Source of the DNA: an uncultured Clostridia bacterium
Lineage (GTDB): Bacteria > Bacillota > Clostridia > RUG12999
DNA length: 43,059 bases
Reading direction: 5' to 3'
Assembly (NCBI GenBank): GCA_934792465.1
Contig: CAKVOK010000027.1
Span: 1-43,059 of the forward strand
Below the pieces are notes generated by a model that saw nothing but the letters and a program-made list of their open reading frames with translations, was not told the origin of the DNA and ran no database searches. A program made the position numbers and the translations under genes. Positions 24,453 to 34,458 of the stretch are shown piece after piece (position 1 is the stretch's first letter; every line of letters begins with the position of its first letter).

Positions 24453-27053
24453 ATGAAAAAATTAATTTGTATAATCCTTGCGTCAATGCTTTTCGGAATA
24501 TCGGTGTCGGCGTACAACGCAGGCATGGAGGCTCTGACAGAGCTGCCTGCCGGCTGGAGCGTCAGCCGTGCCGGAGCAGGAACGGGAACTGCCGAAATAT
24601 CGGAAAATGCATTGGTGCTGACTGCACCGAACGAGGCTTCGGCGAACAGAATAACCGTTGAAACGGATAAATTCGCACTCGAAAAAGGCAATGCGGAAAT
24701 AGATTTAAGCTTTGAATATTCGGGCGAAACAAGCGAGAGAAAGACGGTTGCGCTGACGGACGGCAATGCGAGAAATACCGTAAATGTATTGGCAATTACG
24801 GGAAACAGTCTTAAGCTTTTTAATAAGACGGCAAGTGACATCAAACCGAATACACGCTACGATTTTAAAATGTATATAGATACGGAAAATCAGAAAGCGG
24901 TTGTATTTGACGGAGAAAATGTTTTTTATGAGGGAGATGCGCAGTGGGCTGCAAATATAGATTTTTCAAATCTGTATTTCAGTATGCTGGCGCAGACGGC
25001 AGCAGCCTCAAAGTCGCTTGCGGTGCTGAAAATATATTCGCTGGCGTCGTACGAAACGGGCGAATATGCGTTTTTGTCAACTCCGGCGGACGGCGAATTT
25101 GTAAGCGTGAAAAACGTTGAAAAAATAACGGTTAATTTCGGAGAAACGGCAGCGCCGCAGACTCTGAAAGAAGAAAACTTCACGCTTCTTGAAAACGAAA
25201 CGGAAATTCCGTTTGAGCTTTCGGCAGAAAAAGATAAGGTGTATATTACAGCCGAATTTAAAGAAAACCGGGAATATAAGCTTGTCATAAAGAGCATTGT
25301 CAATTGCTTCAATGAGGTTAAGGGAACGGATAAAGAAATATCGTTCCGAGCGGTGTCGGAGGATTATGAAATCCCCAAGATAGAAATATCCGATTTGAGC
25401 GACAGGGAAATCTATGACGGTCAGACGGAAACCATAGGCTTTTCGGCAGAGGGCGATATAGCAAGAATATATGTGTATGTAAACGGCATACAGAAAGATA
25501 CGCTTTCTGCAAGTGCAAGAGAATATGCGTTTCGTGAAAAAAGCGGAGAGTATACGCTGTATTTTGCGGCGGCGGATTCTCTCGGCGCAACGGGACAAAG
25601 CTCGGAAATTAAAATTAATGTACTTGAAAACGATTCACCGATGATAGATTTTGTCGGCATAAAGGACGGCGCAGTGCTTAATATTGCGGATTCTCTCAAA
25701 ATAGCCGTGTCGGATACGCAGAGCGTAAACACGAAAGTATATGCGGACGGCGAAGAAATTCTTTCGACGCACGAAACCGATATTTCGATTTCGCTTGAAA
25801 GCATCGGTACCGGTATGCATTATATCAGAGTTTCGGCAAGCGATGAATACGGAAAGATTTCCGAAAACAGCATAAGCATAAAGGTGGTAAACGAGATTGA
25901 AGCTATAGTATCGTCGGAAGATTTCTCGAAAGGCATACCGAGCGGCTATTCCGTAGTCGAACAGGGCGGATTCATACGTAGCGAAACAATAGATGAGGAA
26001 CATGGGAAAAGCTGTCTTGTAGGCATGGGACTTCCGAAAGAAGGACAGTCGGACTGCGCATGGCTCGGAATCCCGAACGGAGGAAGAAAAAGCCTTGTAT
26101 ATACAATGGAGGTTTATATGGACGGCGCAATGAGCGGCGCATACAGCGACACAATACGTATAAACGGCAGAGGAAACGGCTCGATAGATGATAACTATAT
26201 ATCAATCGGCGGAGGAAACATATCGTTCAAAAATCCGTCAAACGGTGCGAGTGTATATAATTTTAAATACAGCGAAAAAACGTGGTACAAGATAAGTATC
26301 GGAATAAACGTAAACAACGGTACGGGTTCATATGCTGTGTGGGACGAAAACGGCACCTTGGTATCGGAGGGGGCAACTGTGCTGAATCCGAATCTTACGT
26401 CCGCACCTACGATTAGAATATACGGTTCGAGAACGAACACTGCGGAGGGCGAAAAGTATATTGCGATAGATAATCTTGAAATAAAAAGCTCCGCAAAAAC
26501 TCCTTCAATAATTTCGGCTTCCAATGACGGAAAAACGGTTACGGCGGAATTTGACGAGTATTTTGAAGATACCAAGCTTGAAGCGGACAGCGTAAGCATA
26601 AGCGGCGCAGAGGTTGAAGCAGCCGAAATTTTGGGAGGAAAGCTCGTTGTAACTCTTAAAAACAAGCTGAAATACAACAGAGAATATATGATAACACTGA
26701 AAAAGGGTGTGCGGTTTGCGGCAGGTTTTGAACTGACAAACGATATTAAATACAAATTTGTATCGGCACTCGAACCGCTCAGCATAATAAACGAATCGCT
26801 GAAACAAAACGGCGGCAATATCGTATATTCGGGCTGCTTCGCAGGAAGCGAAAGCGCAGGCGCAACAGCTGTTGCGATATTGCAGGAGTTTAAAAACGGA
26901 AGAATCGTTTCGCAGACGGCAAAGGAAATAAATGCCGGTGATTTTAAGATTGAAAAAGCGTTTAAAGGCGATGCGGTACGTGCTTATGTATGGGACGGAC
27001 TTTCTTCCATGAAATTGATTTCCGGGGATATTTTAAAATACACCTCAAAATAA
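24453..27053 (+). CDS. Secreted multidomain protein: LamG-like, SbsA-type Ig and Ig-like domains
   Basis: The start at 24453 follows AAGGAGG directly; the frame open from 24414 begins inside the previous gene. The 866-residue product has a signal peptide (MKKLICIILASMLFGISVSA). In order it shows a LamG-like sandwich (about 25-200), an SbsA-type Ig domain (STPADGEFVSVKNVEKITVN), two further Ig-like domains (about 305-490), a second LamG-like domain (about 500-690), a second SbsA-type Ig domain (about 695-785) and a C-terminal beta module (about 786-866). No catalytic motif is visible. A role in binding or presenting polysaccharide is inferred. It lies between two lyases of the same cluster. 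Confidence 0.75.
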   Translation: MKKLICIILASMLFGISVSAYNAGMEALTELPAGWSVSRAGAGTGTAEISENALVLTAPNEASANRITVETDKFALEKGNAEIDLSFEYSGETSERKTVALTDGNARNTVNVLAITGNSLKLFNKTASDIKPNTRYDFKMYIDTENQKAVVFDGENVFYEGDAQWAANIDFSNLYFSMLAQTAAASKSLAVLKIYSLASYETGEYAFLSTPADGEFVSVKNVEKITVNFGETAAPQTLKEENFTLLENETEIPFELSAEKDKVYITAEFKENREYKLVIKSIVNCFNEVKGTDKEISFRAVSEDYEIPKIEISDLSDREIYDGQTETIGFSAEGDIARIYVYVNGIQKDTLSASAREYAFREKSGEYTLYFAAADSLGATGQSSEIKINVLENDSPMIDFVGIKDGAVLNIADSLKIAVSDTQSVNTKVYADGEEILSTHETDISISLESIGTGMHYIRVSASDEYGKISENSISIKVVNEIEAIVSSEDFSKGIPSGYSVVEQGGFIRSETIDEEHGKSCLVGMGLPKEGQSDCAWLGIPNGGRKSLVYTMEVYMDGAMSGAYSDTIRINGRGNGSIDDNYISIGGGNISFKNPSNGASVYNFKYSEKTWYKISIGINVNNGTGSYAVWDENGTLVSEGATVLNPNLTSAPTIRIYGSRTNTAEGEKYIAIDNLEIKSSAKTPSIISASNDGKTVTAEFDEYFEDTKLEADSVSISGAEVEAAEILGGKLVVTLKNKLKYNREYMITLKKGVRFAAGFELTNDIKYKFVSALEPLSIINESLKQNGGNIVYSGCFAGSESAGATAVAILQEFKNGRIVSQTAKEINAGDFKIEKAFKGDAVRAYVWDGLSSMKLISGDILKYTSK

Positions 27054-27077
27054 AATTATAAAAAGGAGAGAAAACAA

Positions 27078-30023
27078 ATGGGAAAATGTAAATTCGGGAA
27101 AACTATTTCGGTACTTTTGGCATTTATGATGCTGATACCGTCGATGATTTCGGTTAGCGCCGAGGAATCGCCGGTAATCGACTGGACAGTCGATTTCAGC
27201 GAAAATGCAGGGGCGTATAAATGGAATGCATGGGGCGACAACAGTACGCTTGCAGCTTCAAAGAATGGCTGGGACAATATTATTATCAACGGCGGATTGG
27301 AAGCAAAAGTAGAGGATAAACAATATGATGCGGCAGACGGAAGTGGGGCAAAAAAAAATACTGCTGCGGTATATTTGGCAACTACAAACAATTCGGACGG
27401 AAAGACTGCTATGATGAAACTGGAAACAGACAAAGCTCTTGAAGTCGGACAGACGGCGGTAATTTCGTTTGATTATGCAATGGAAGATGATTCGAGCAAG
27501 CTTGCGAGATATATTGCCGTGAATCAAAGTACATCGAGTTCCTTGCAGCTTGCGCAGCTTTGCGGCGATTCGCTTCGTATAAGCGGAACAAAGTATAATT
27601 CGGCGAGCGGCGGATATGTAGGCATGAAATGGAACGGAGCACTTTTAGACTGGAGATGGCATCATTTTGAATACCGCCTCGGCGTTATGGACGACGGAAC
27701 ATATGTTGTTGTATATCTGAACGGACAGAAGCTTGATGAGTTTAAATCCTCGGCATCTATAACAAGCTTCAAGGATTTGACTTTCTATACATGGAGCATA
27801 CCGAGCGATAAAACCGTTATAAAAACAAGAATCGACAATATTAATTTTAAAGTGCTGAACGTATCGACAAAGCCGACGGAAGAGGACGAAAGATTTAAAC
27901 CAAGTTCGCTCAACTGGAACTTTGAAACGCCGAGCAAGGGCAAGAGTGTTCCTGTTGTCAACGAAAACGATATTGCAAAGCATGATTTTGTAAGCGGTAA
28001 GTTCGGAAAAGCTTCGAGTGATGTTTCGCTTCGTTTATATAATGAGGAAAAAGAAAGAGGAAGCGTGGACACATACCATTGGTTTAACACCTCGTGGAGC
28101 GACCGCATGACATACGGCGGTACGCAGGATATGGAATTTAAATTTGCGTATGACGGTCCGTTTGCGGGATTGCATCTTTGGTCAAGGTCATATAAGGCAA
28201 CTCAGCCGGCAGTCAAAGCCTTTGATTTGGGAAAAGCTGTTCAGATAGGTTCAAACGGAATACTTAATGCATTCGGACAGAGTTTCGCAAAGCTTAATCT
28301 TGAAAGAGGAAAATGGTACAAACTTAATATTGTTACAACATCAATAAGTGAATCGGAATGTAAATTTACATATAAAATTCTTCTTGACAACAATGTTGTG
28401 TGCGAGGGAGAAAAGCAGTACGGCGCAGACGGAAGTATAGCAGAACCGTGGACGGGATTCCAGAATATGCGTATCGGCTACAACTGGGACGGTGCAGGCC
28501 TTAAGTCCGGCAGCGGAGAAACAGCGATATACAATGCAAATTCAACATATATTGATGATATAAAAGTAACTCATTACACAGCATCAGATCTCGAAAACGG
28601 GGATTATGCCGCAGTGCTTGCACATACTCCGATAACGCTTTCGCACAGCAATCCGTTTATAAACAAATATATGTCGGATAACGGACGTATTTCAAGCTAT
28701 ATTCTGCCTGATGTTTCGGCAGACGACTATATGAGCGGTCTTACCGCAGGCAATGCGGAAAGCGTAACGTTAAACGGTGATAATACAGGCTTGATGTACG
28801 GTAAATCCGCAGAAATTAAAACATTAAGCGGTGAGAAACTCTATCTTACACCGAATGCGGAAACTAAGACTGTTCTCAAACCCGTGATTTCGGGAAGCGG
28901 AATATCGGGTCTGAGTCCCGTTGCGGCAAACTTCACAACATATGAGTATAAGGCTTCCGTTGCCGGCAGAGCAGAGGAAGATTATGCAGCGTTTATTTCC
29001 GTAACGGATAAAGATACGGAAGAGCATGTTGCACCGGCACTTATGGGCGGAAGCGGAACAACAGCTCCGACAATTCTGACAACCTCCGTATACGTAGGCA
29101 AAGGCAGTGCGGGAATAGCAAGACTGCTCGTAAATTATGTTTCGGATTATAATAAATCGGCGCAGGAATGTGCGGTACAGATAGACGGCAGTGGCAATGT
29201 AAGAATAAACGAAGAAAATAAGATTAGCGGCAAGGCAACTTTGAACGGCTGGAACAAGATTGAAGTTGTAACGTATCCGGGCAGCAGAAATATAGATTTA
29301 AGACTGAACGGAAAGCTCATTGCGGAAAATGTCCGGGCGTTTAAAAATACAGTCGATTATTATGAACGTTTCAAATGGGAAGCACCAATGTATAAACAGG
29401 TTTTAGGTTCAAGTAAATTCGGATTTGCCGATATTGAACTTAAGTCGGGCGCATATGCCGATTTTGCTTCCGAAACGTCGCTTGTAAGCACGAACGAAGA
29501 ATATATTCCGTACAACAGAGCGAACGTGCTTTATGTTCCGGAGCTTGCGTCTGTTGCGGATATTTATACGGAATTTGAAAATTCCGACAGCGTGCGAAAT
29601 GTATATGCTGATTCTTCCATGACGGCAGGTGCGGAAGAAGATTTGGCAGACGGCAACGTTGTTGTAATTGAAAAAGACGGTGTATTTAAATATTATACCG
29701 TAAAGACAGGTACACCGGGACTTGAAACGCTCGGAATCAAATACAGCGTAAACGGCGACGATACAAAATATAAATTTGAAAACGGCAAGCTGAATATCTC
29801 GGCAGAGTTCGAGGGAACCGGCGAAAAGGCGGTTGAGCTTTATGTTGTACGCTATGTTGACGGCAAGCTTGCGGAAGTTGCCAAGACAACAAAGGCGGTA
29901 AACGGCACGGACAGCGTTGATGCGGAATTTGACGTGACGGACGCAACAGGAAGAATCAAGGTGATTGCGGCGGACGGCAGTCTTGCTCCTTTGTGCGAGG
30001 CTCTTGTAATACCCGGAGAGTAA
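27078..30023 (+). CDS. Secreted LamG-rich carbohydrate-binding-like protein
   Basis: This 981-residue protein starts after AAAAGGAGAG and has a signal peptide (GKTISVLLAFMMLIPSMISV). Three LamG/concanavalin-like sandwiches can be seen, at about residues 30-265, 275-500 and 640-800. Each contains a short WHHFEYRLG-, KWYKLNIVT- or WNKIEVVTY-type strand followed by a DDI/DNI turn. The C-terminal ~100 residues (from GLETLGIKYSVNG) form a beta module also found in the neighbouring secreted proteins. No catalytic residues are recognisable and no SLH or LPXTG signal is present. It may bind the same polymer as the lyases, which is inferred from composition and position. Confidence 0.72.
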   Translation: MGKCKFGKTISVLLAFMMLIPSMISVSAEESPVIDWTVDFSENAGAYKWNAWGDNSTLAASKNGWDNIIINGGLEAKVEDKQYDAADGSGAKKNTAAVYLATTNNSDGKTAMMKLETDKALEVGQTAVISFDYAMEDDSSKLARYIAVNQSTSSSLQLAQLCGDSLRISGTKYNSASGGYVGMKWNGALLDWRWHHFEYRLGVMDDGTYVVVYLNGQKLDEFKSSASITSFKDLTFYTWSIPSDKTVIKTRIDNINFKVLNVSTKPTEEDERFKPSSLNWNFETPSKGKSVPVVNENDIAKHDFVSGKFGKASSDVSLRLYNEEKERGSVDTYHWFNTSWSDRMTYGGTQDMEFKFAYDGPFAGLHLWSRSYKATQPAVKAFDLGKAVQIGSNGILNAFGQSFAKLNLERGKWYKLNIVTTSISESECKFTYKILLDNNVVCEGEKQYGADGSIAEPWTGFQNMRIGYNWDGAGLKSGSGETAIYNANSTYIDDIKVTHYTASDLENGDYAAVLAHTPITLSHSNPFINKYMSDNGRISSYILPDVSADDYMSGLTAGNAESVTLNGDNTGLMYGKSAEIKTLSGEKLYLTPNAETKTVLKPVISGSGISGLSPVAANFTTYEYKASVAGRAEEDYAAFISVTDKDTEEHVAPALMGGSGTTAPTILTTSVYVGKGSAGIARLLVNYVSDYNKSAQECAVQIDGSGNVRINEENKISGKATLNGWNKIEVVTYPGSRNIDLRLNGKLIAENVRAFKNTVDYYERFKWEAPMYKQVLGSSKFGFADIELKSGAYADFASETSLVSTNEEYIPYNRANVLYVPELASVADIYTEFENSDSVRNVYADSSMTAGAEEDLADGNVVVIEKDGVFKYYTVKTGTPGLETLGIKYSVNGDDTKYKFENGKLNISAEFEGTGEKAVELYVVRYVDGKLAEVAKTTKAVNGTDSVDAEFDVTDATGRIKVIAADGSLAPLCEALVIPGE

Positions 30024-30085
30024 AATATACCCGGAAATAAAGGTTGGACGCTTTCTTCACATAAATCGGGTAAACATGAGCAATA

Positions 30086-30169
30086 GGGAAAGCGGCTGCT
30101 CTTCGCAGTGCCGATGCGCATGGCGCACGGCAGGGAATATCGGGAAAGGCGGATTACGCCGCCTTTCCC
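30086..30169 (+). promoter_or_regulatory. Structured intergenic segment with three hairpins before the second lyase gene
   Basis: The gap 30024-30194 holds a small stem (30096-30108), a strong stem TGCCG-A-TGCGC/GCGCA-CGGCA (30109-30132) and an 11-bp perfect stem GGGAAAGGCGG/CCGCCTTTCCC (30142-30169). GGGAAAGCGGC at 30086-30096 could also pair with the right arm at 30158-30169, giving an alternative fold. No T-run follows, so it is not a standard terminator. It could set mRNA stability or partial read-through inside the operon. Confidence 0.55.
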
Positions 30170-30194
30170 ATATCTCAAAGAAAAGGAGATTATA

Positions 30195-33100
30195 ATGAAA
30201 AAGCTTATATGCATGGTTTTGCTGCTGTTCATGATACATATTCCGGCAAGTGCGGAAATAAATACATTGGATATAGACAACAGCAGCGGAGATTATACCT
30301 TTTTCAATTCGCATTATATAAAGGATTACGGTGATACATACCGCAATTTCTGGCCTACTGCGAAAACAAACAAAATAACGATAAACAGAGCCTCTCCCAA
30401 AAGGGAAAACGATTATATAATACTTGAGAAGAATACCGACAGCGATTGTCATATAGATGTTACGGCGGTTAAACAATTCAGATATGTTGTTTTCAGCGGA
30501 GATTTTATGATTAAAACTCCGGGAACAAATATTCATCTTTGTTATATGCGTGACAGCAAAACAAAATCGGGAACGAATTACGACAGCAACGTATTGATGA
30601 TAAATCCCGATTTAAAGCTTGTTACGGGCAGCAGCGAGATAATCGGAAGTGTGGAAAAAGATAAGTGGTTTAATATTTCGGTTCAGACTGACGTTGAAAA
30701 TCATACTGCGGATATTTATATGGACGGAAAACTCATAAAAGGCGGTTTGAAGATAAACAATGCAATAAAATATGTATCTATGATACGTGTGTGGATAAAT
30801 ACCGGAGCGAACGGCGATTTATATGTTGATAATCTGGATTTCACAGGTACAAAATATCCTCCGGACGGAACAATGCACAGCATTTTTTACGGAAACGGCG
30901 AGATAGAAAGATATTTGAGCGACAAGACGGCGTTCCACATATACAGCGGAGCGGTGTTTGCGAACGGCAAAAAGACGTATACCGGCAAAAAAGGGCGCAT
31001 CAAAAACGGCATTTCGTATGTCAAACTCAGCGTATACAAAGACGCTCTCGGAATGCCGAAAGCGGGAGTCACCTCGGATGGATATGTCGATATTGCAAAA
31101 GCGGCGGCATATAGCGGCAAATATGTTTTTGACGACGGAAACGGACTTGTCATTGTGAGCGATTATTTCTGCGGACTTACAACAACGGGTGAAACGCCGG
31201 AATTTAAAAAAGCGGATAAGATTCTGCCCGATACGAAGGTAGAAGCTGTTAATAAATATATGTTTTATATGCGTGAATCGGCAGAGCAAATCGAACAGCG
31301 GTTTGACGCATTGAGCAGAGGTGTACACCCGAGAATTATGGCACGAGCCGAGGATTTTGAAAGAATACGCAATTTCAAGGAAACTGCGGCGGTGATGATG
31401 AGAAACAGATTCATATCGCTTGCGGACGGATATTGTGACTTAGAACCCGTTAAGTATGAGGTTGCGGACGGAATGCGCCTGCTGCCGGTGTCGAGGGAGA
31501 TGCTTTCGAGAATGACGTATCTCGGATTTGCATATCAGATGACGGGCGATGAAAAATATGCGGAAGCGGCATGGAAAAATCTGAAATCGGCAGGTGAATT
31601 CCCGGATTGGAATACCTCGCATATGCTCGATACGGGCGAAATGTGCACAGCGTTCGGCATAGGCTACGACTGGATGTACAATGCCTTTACGGAGGAACAG
31701 CGCAATTTCATTGCGGAAACCGTCATAAGAATGGGAATATCGCCTACTCGGCTCGCATATTACGGCAGACTTCCGGGCGGCGGCAAAGCGAGATATTCCG
31801 CAGAATTTGCAAAATGGAAAAGTAATTTTAATACCGTTATAAACGGCGGAGTTATCGTGGCGGCACTTGCGGTTGCGGAGCATGACAGAGATTTGTGCTT
31901 CGATACGGTGGAAAAGGCGGCAAGAAGCCTGGAATATACAATGCAGGGATTTGACCCCGACGGCAGCTGGATAGAAGGGCCGAATTACTGGGGATATACA
32001 ATGCAATATCTTGCGAGGGCGATAGAATCGTTTAAAAGCGTACTCGGCACGGACTATGGGTTTATAAATTACCGGGGATTTGATAAAACGGCTATGTTTG
32101 AAAGAAGTCTTGAATCTGCGCAGGGAATGAACAGCTTCCATGATTCGTGGAACGGACATCTGTCATCAAGCGCATTCAGATGGCTCGGAAATATATTTAA
32201 CAAAGACGTGTATCATACCGTGCGATATAATCAGCACGGCACGGGAGCACTGCACCGCACGGGCGTGTCGGATCTGCTCTGGTACAAAGAGGGCGTGACC
32301 GTGACCGAGGACCAAGGATTGCCGCATGATTGGATAACGAGGGGCATAGAAAGCTTCTCTACAAGGCAGTCGTACCAGGCGGTGTCGCTGATATACGCAT
32401 CTGCGCACGGCGGACTTGTAACATGCTATCATTCGCAGAAAGACGCAGGAACATTTGTCTTTGATATACTCGACCGCCGATGGGCGGAGGAACTTGACCC
32501 GGAGGATTATGACATTGCCGGAAAGTATAATTTTGATGATATATACAGACGGCGCACGGAAGGGCAGAACTGCGTTGTCATAAATCCCGATAAGTCCGGC
32601 GGACAGGAGAATGACGGATTTGTACCGATAATAAAATACGATACGTTCAGCGGCGGCATGAATATCGCATATAATATGACGAGTGCATACAAAAGTAATG
32701 TAAATTCATATGTTCGCGGATTTGCGGCAGGCGATAATTACAGAAGCTTTACCGTGCGTGATGAAATTCATCTTAAAAAGGAATCCGAAGTGTATTGGTT
32801 TATGCATACAAAAGCTAACGCAACGGTGAACGGAAACACTGTTACGCTGGAACGTGACGGTAAAAAGATTAATATGGAATTCGGCATAAATGCGGAGGAA
32901 TACGAAATAGGCGTTATGGATGCGGTACCGCTCGATACGTCGCCGAATCCGTCCGACCAGACGCCGAACACGGGATACAAAAAAATATACGCAAAAATAA
33001 AAGCAAGCGGTGCGCTGAATATAGAAGTAAAGCTTGCGCCGCAGAATATAAAAACGGGACTTTCCGAAAAGCCTGTTTCCGAATGGAGCTCATCTCTCGA

Positions 33101-34448
33101 AACGGACATCGTGAGATATAATATGTCAAATCTTGCGGTGAATAAAAAGACGGATAAAATAGAGTTTGGAAATTATTCGGGCAACGCCGTCGGCGTTATG
33201 ATGTACGATACAGCAAACGGAAAATTCGGCAGAGAAGCGACCGACAAAAGCGCATATCTGCATAATACGGGTGAAGCTTTCAGCGGTGAAGCATATCAGT
33301 TTTTGAATATTCCGTTCGGCGAGGCAGGAAAAACCGCAGCAGGAGAAAGCATAAGGCTTGATTTGCATTTTGCCGTCGACAAAAACATTACGAGAACAGT
33401 GATAGACGGAATAAGCACGGCGGACGGCAAACCTGTCAAGCAAGGCGAAATGGTTGCAATCCGACCGGACGGCACGGTTGAGGCAATGGGGAAGATATTA
33501 GGAAAAATTAATCTGATACCGCAGAAATGGTACAGGCTTACTTTGCTGATTAAAGCGGACGAAGAAAATACATATTCCCTGTATATTGATAACAAGCTTG
33601 TGGCGGACGGAGTATTCACACCGAAAAATCTTTGGAACACATCGCAGCAGATAAAGATATTCGGCGGACTTACGAATATATGGGTAGGTCACAGATTTTC
33701 GGACGCACCGAAAAACAGCGGGGGAGGATATGAAAATACCGAGCTGTACATAGACGATGTTACACTTCAAAAATATGTCGGCGAATATAGCCCGAACGTT
33801 CCGAAAATCGGGATTTCGGGAGATGATATTTTAATATCCGAAAACGCAGGACTTACGGTGTTTGCGCCGAGCGGAACGGATATATCCGATGTAAGCGGTG
33901 CAAAGGTGCGCAGCGGAAAATATCTGTATTTTCCGACCGAGGATATATATGTGCCGGTGGTAACGGAAACCTCGGACGGAACAATCGGTTGCTATCCGCA
34001 TTATTTTGCTGCGGACGTAAAAAGCGGCAAGATAAATATTTTGTGTACAGACGGCGGCACGCATACTGCGGAGCATAACGGCAGAATTGTTATAAAGGAA
34101 TTTGATGGAAAAACAAAGATATATGCGGACGGCGTATTGGCGGAAACGCTTGAAACGGGCGAGATTAAAAACGTTTCGTATGAGAATGCCGAAAATATTT
34201 CGGTGTTCAGCGGAATAACGTGTATTCCGTATGAATTTTACGTTGAAAACGGGAAGATAAAAACTTATGCGGACAATGAAAATGCCGTTATGTATGTTTG
34301 CGGATATGAGAACGGGAAGCTTGCGGAGGTTAAGACCGCAGCCTTGCAAAATCGTAAATTCAGCGCGGATTTCAGCGGAAAGGCAAAGTGCTTTGTATTT
34401 GAAAGAGAAAGCCTGAAACCGCTGTGTGACGTATTTGAGATAAAATAG
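30195..34448 (+). CDS. Second secreted heparinase II/III-like polysaccharide lyase
   Basis: AAGGAG at 30183-30188 fixes the start at 30195. The 1417-residue product has a signal peptide (MKKLICMVLLLFMIHIPASA). It has an N-terminal LamG-like domain (about 25-220), a short copper-amine-oxidase-N-like part (about 240-350) and the lyase core (about 370-960). A second LamG-like domain follows (about 980-1190), then a C-terminal beta module (about 1345-1417). The core is clearly paralogous to the protein at 20111: N544/N546 in NFNTVINGG, Y598/Y601 in NYWGYT, and H738 and H746 in SAHGGLVTCYHSQ have the same order and the same spacing of the two histidines. It lacks the F5/8C domain of its paralogue, so the two probably differ in targeting or position of cut. 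Confidence 0.87.
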   Translation: MKKLICMVLLLFMIHIPASAEINTLDIDNSSGDYTFFNSHYIKDYGDTYRNFWPTAKTNKITINRASPKRENDYIILEKNTDSDCHIDVTAVKQFRYVVFSGDFMIKTPGTNIHLCYMRDSKTKSGTNYDSNVLMINPDLKLVTGSSEIIGSVEKDKWFNISVQTDVENHTADIYMDGKLIKGGLKINNAIKYVSMIRVWINTGANGDLYVDNLDFTGTKYPPDGTMHSIFYGNGEIERYLSDKTAFHIYSGAVFANGKKTYTGKKGRIKNGISYVKLSVYKDALGMPKAGVTSDGYVDIAKAAAYSGKYVFDDGNGLVIVSDYFCGLTTTGETPEFKKADKILPDTKVEAVNKYMFYMRESAEQIEQRFDALSRGVHPRIMARAEDFERIRNFKETAAVMMRNRFISLADGYCDLEPVKYEVADGMRLLPVSREMLSRMTYLGFAYQMTGDEKYAEAAWKNLKSAGEFPDWNTSHMLDTGEMCTAFGIGYDWMYNAFTEEQRNFIAETVIRMGISPTRLAYYGRLPGGGKARYSAEFAKWKSNFNTVINGGVIVAALAVAEHDRDLCFDTVEKAARSLEYTMQGFDPDGSWIEGPNYWGYTMQYLARAIESFKSVLGTDYGFINYRGFDKTAMFERSLESAQGMNSFHDSWNGHLSSSAFRWLGNIFNKDVYHTVRYNQHGTGALHRTGVSDLLWYKEGVTVTEDQGLPHDWITRGIESFSTRQSYQAVSLIYASAHGGLVTCYHSQKDAGTFVFDILDRRWAEELDPEDYDIAGKYNFDDIYRRRTEGQNCVVINPDKSGGQENDGFVPIIKYDTFSGGMNIAYNMTSAYKSNVNSYVRGFAAGDNYRSFTVRDEIHLKKESEVYWFMHTKANATVNGNTVTLERDGKKINMEFGINAEEYEIGVMDAVPLDTSPNPSDQTPNTGYKKIYAKIKASGALNIEVKLAPQNIKTGLSEKPVSEWSSSLETDIVRYNMSNLAVNKKTDKIEFGNYSGNAVGVMMYDTANGKFGREATDKSAYLHNTGEAFSGEAYQFLNIPFGEAGKTAAGESIRLDLHFAVDKNITRTVIDGISTADGKPVKQGEMVAIRPDGTVEAMGKILGKINLIPQKWYRLTLLIKADEENTYSLYIDNKLVADGVFTPKNLWNTSQQIKIFGGLTNIWVGHRFSDAPKNSGGGYENTELYIDDVTLQKYVGEYSPNVPKIGISGDDILISENAGLTVFAPSGTDISDVSGAKVRSGKYLYFPTEDIYVPVVTETSDGTIGCYPHYFAADVKSGKINILCTDGGTHTAEHNGRIVIKEFDGKTKIYADGVLAETLETGEIKNVSYENAENISVFSGITCIPYEFYVENGKIKTYADNENAVMYVCGYENGKLAEVKTAALQNRKFSADFSGKAKCFVFERESLKPLCDVFEIK

Positions 34449-34458
34449 GAGGAAGAAT

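Noticed and set aside
30142..30169. Perfect hairpin as an intrinsic terminator splitting the operon.
   Set aside because: The stem is followed by ATATCTCAAAG rather than a T-run, and no new promoter is visible before the next gene.
20111..34448. Naming the lyases as true heparinases or alginate lyases.
   Set aside because: The fold family covers several substrates, and the residues visible do not fix which one.
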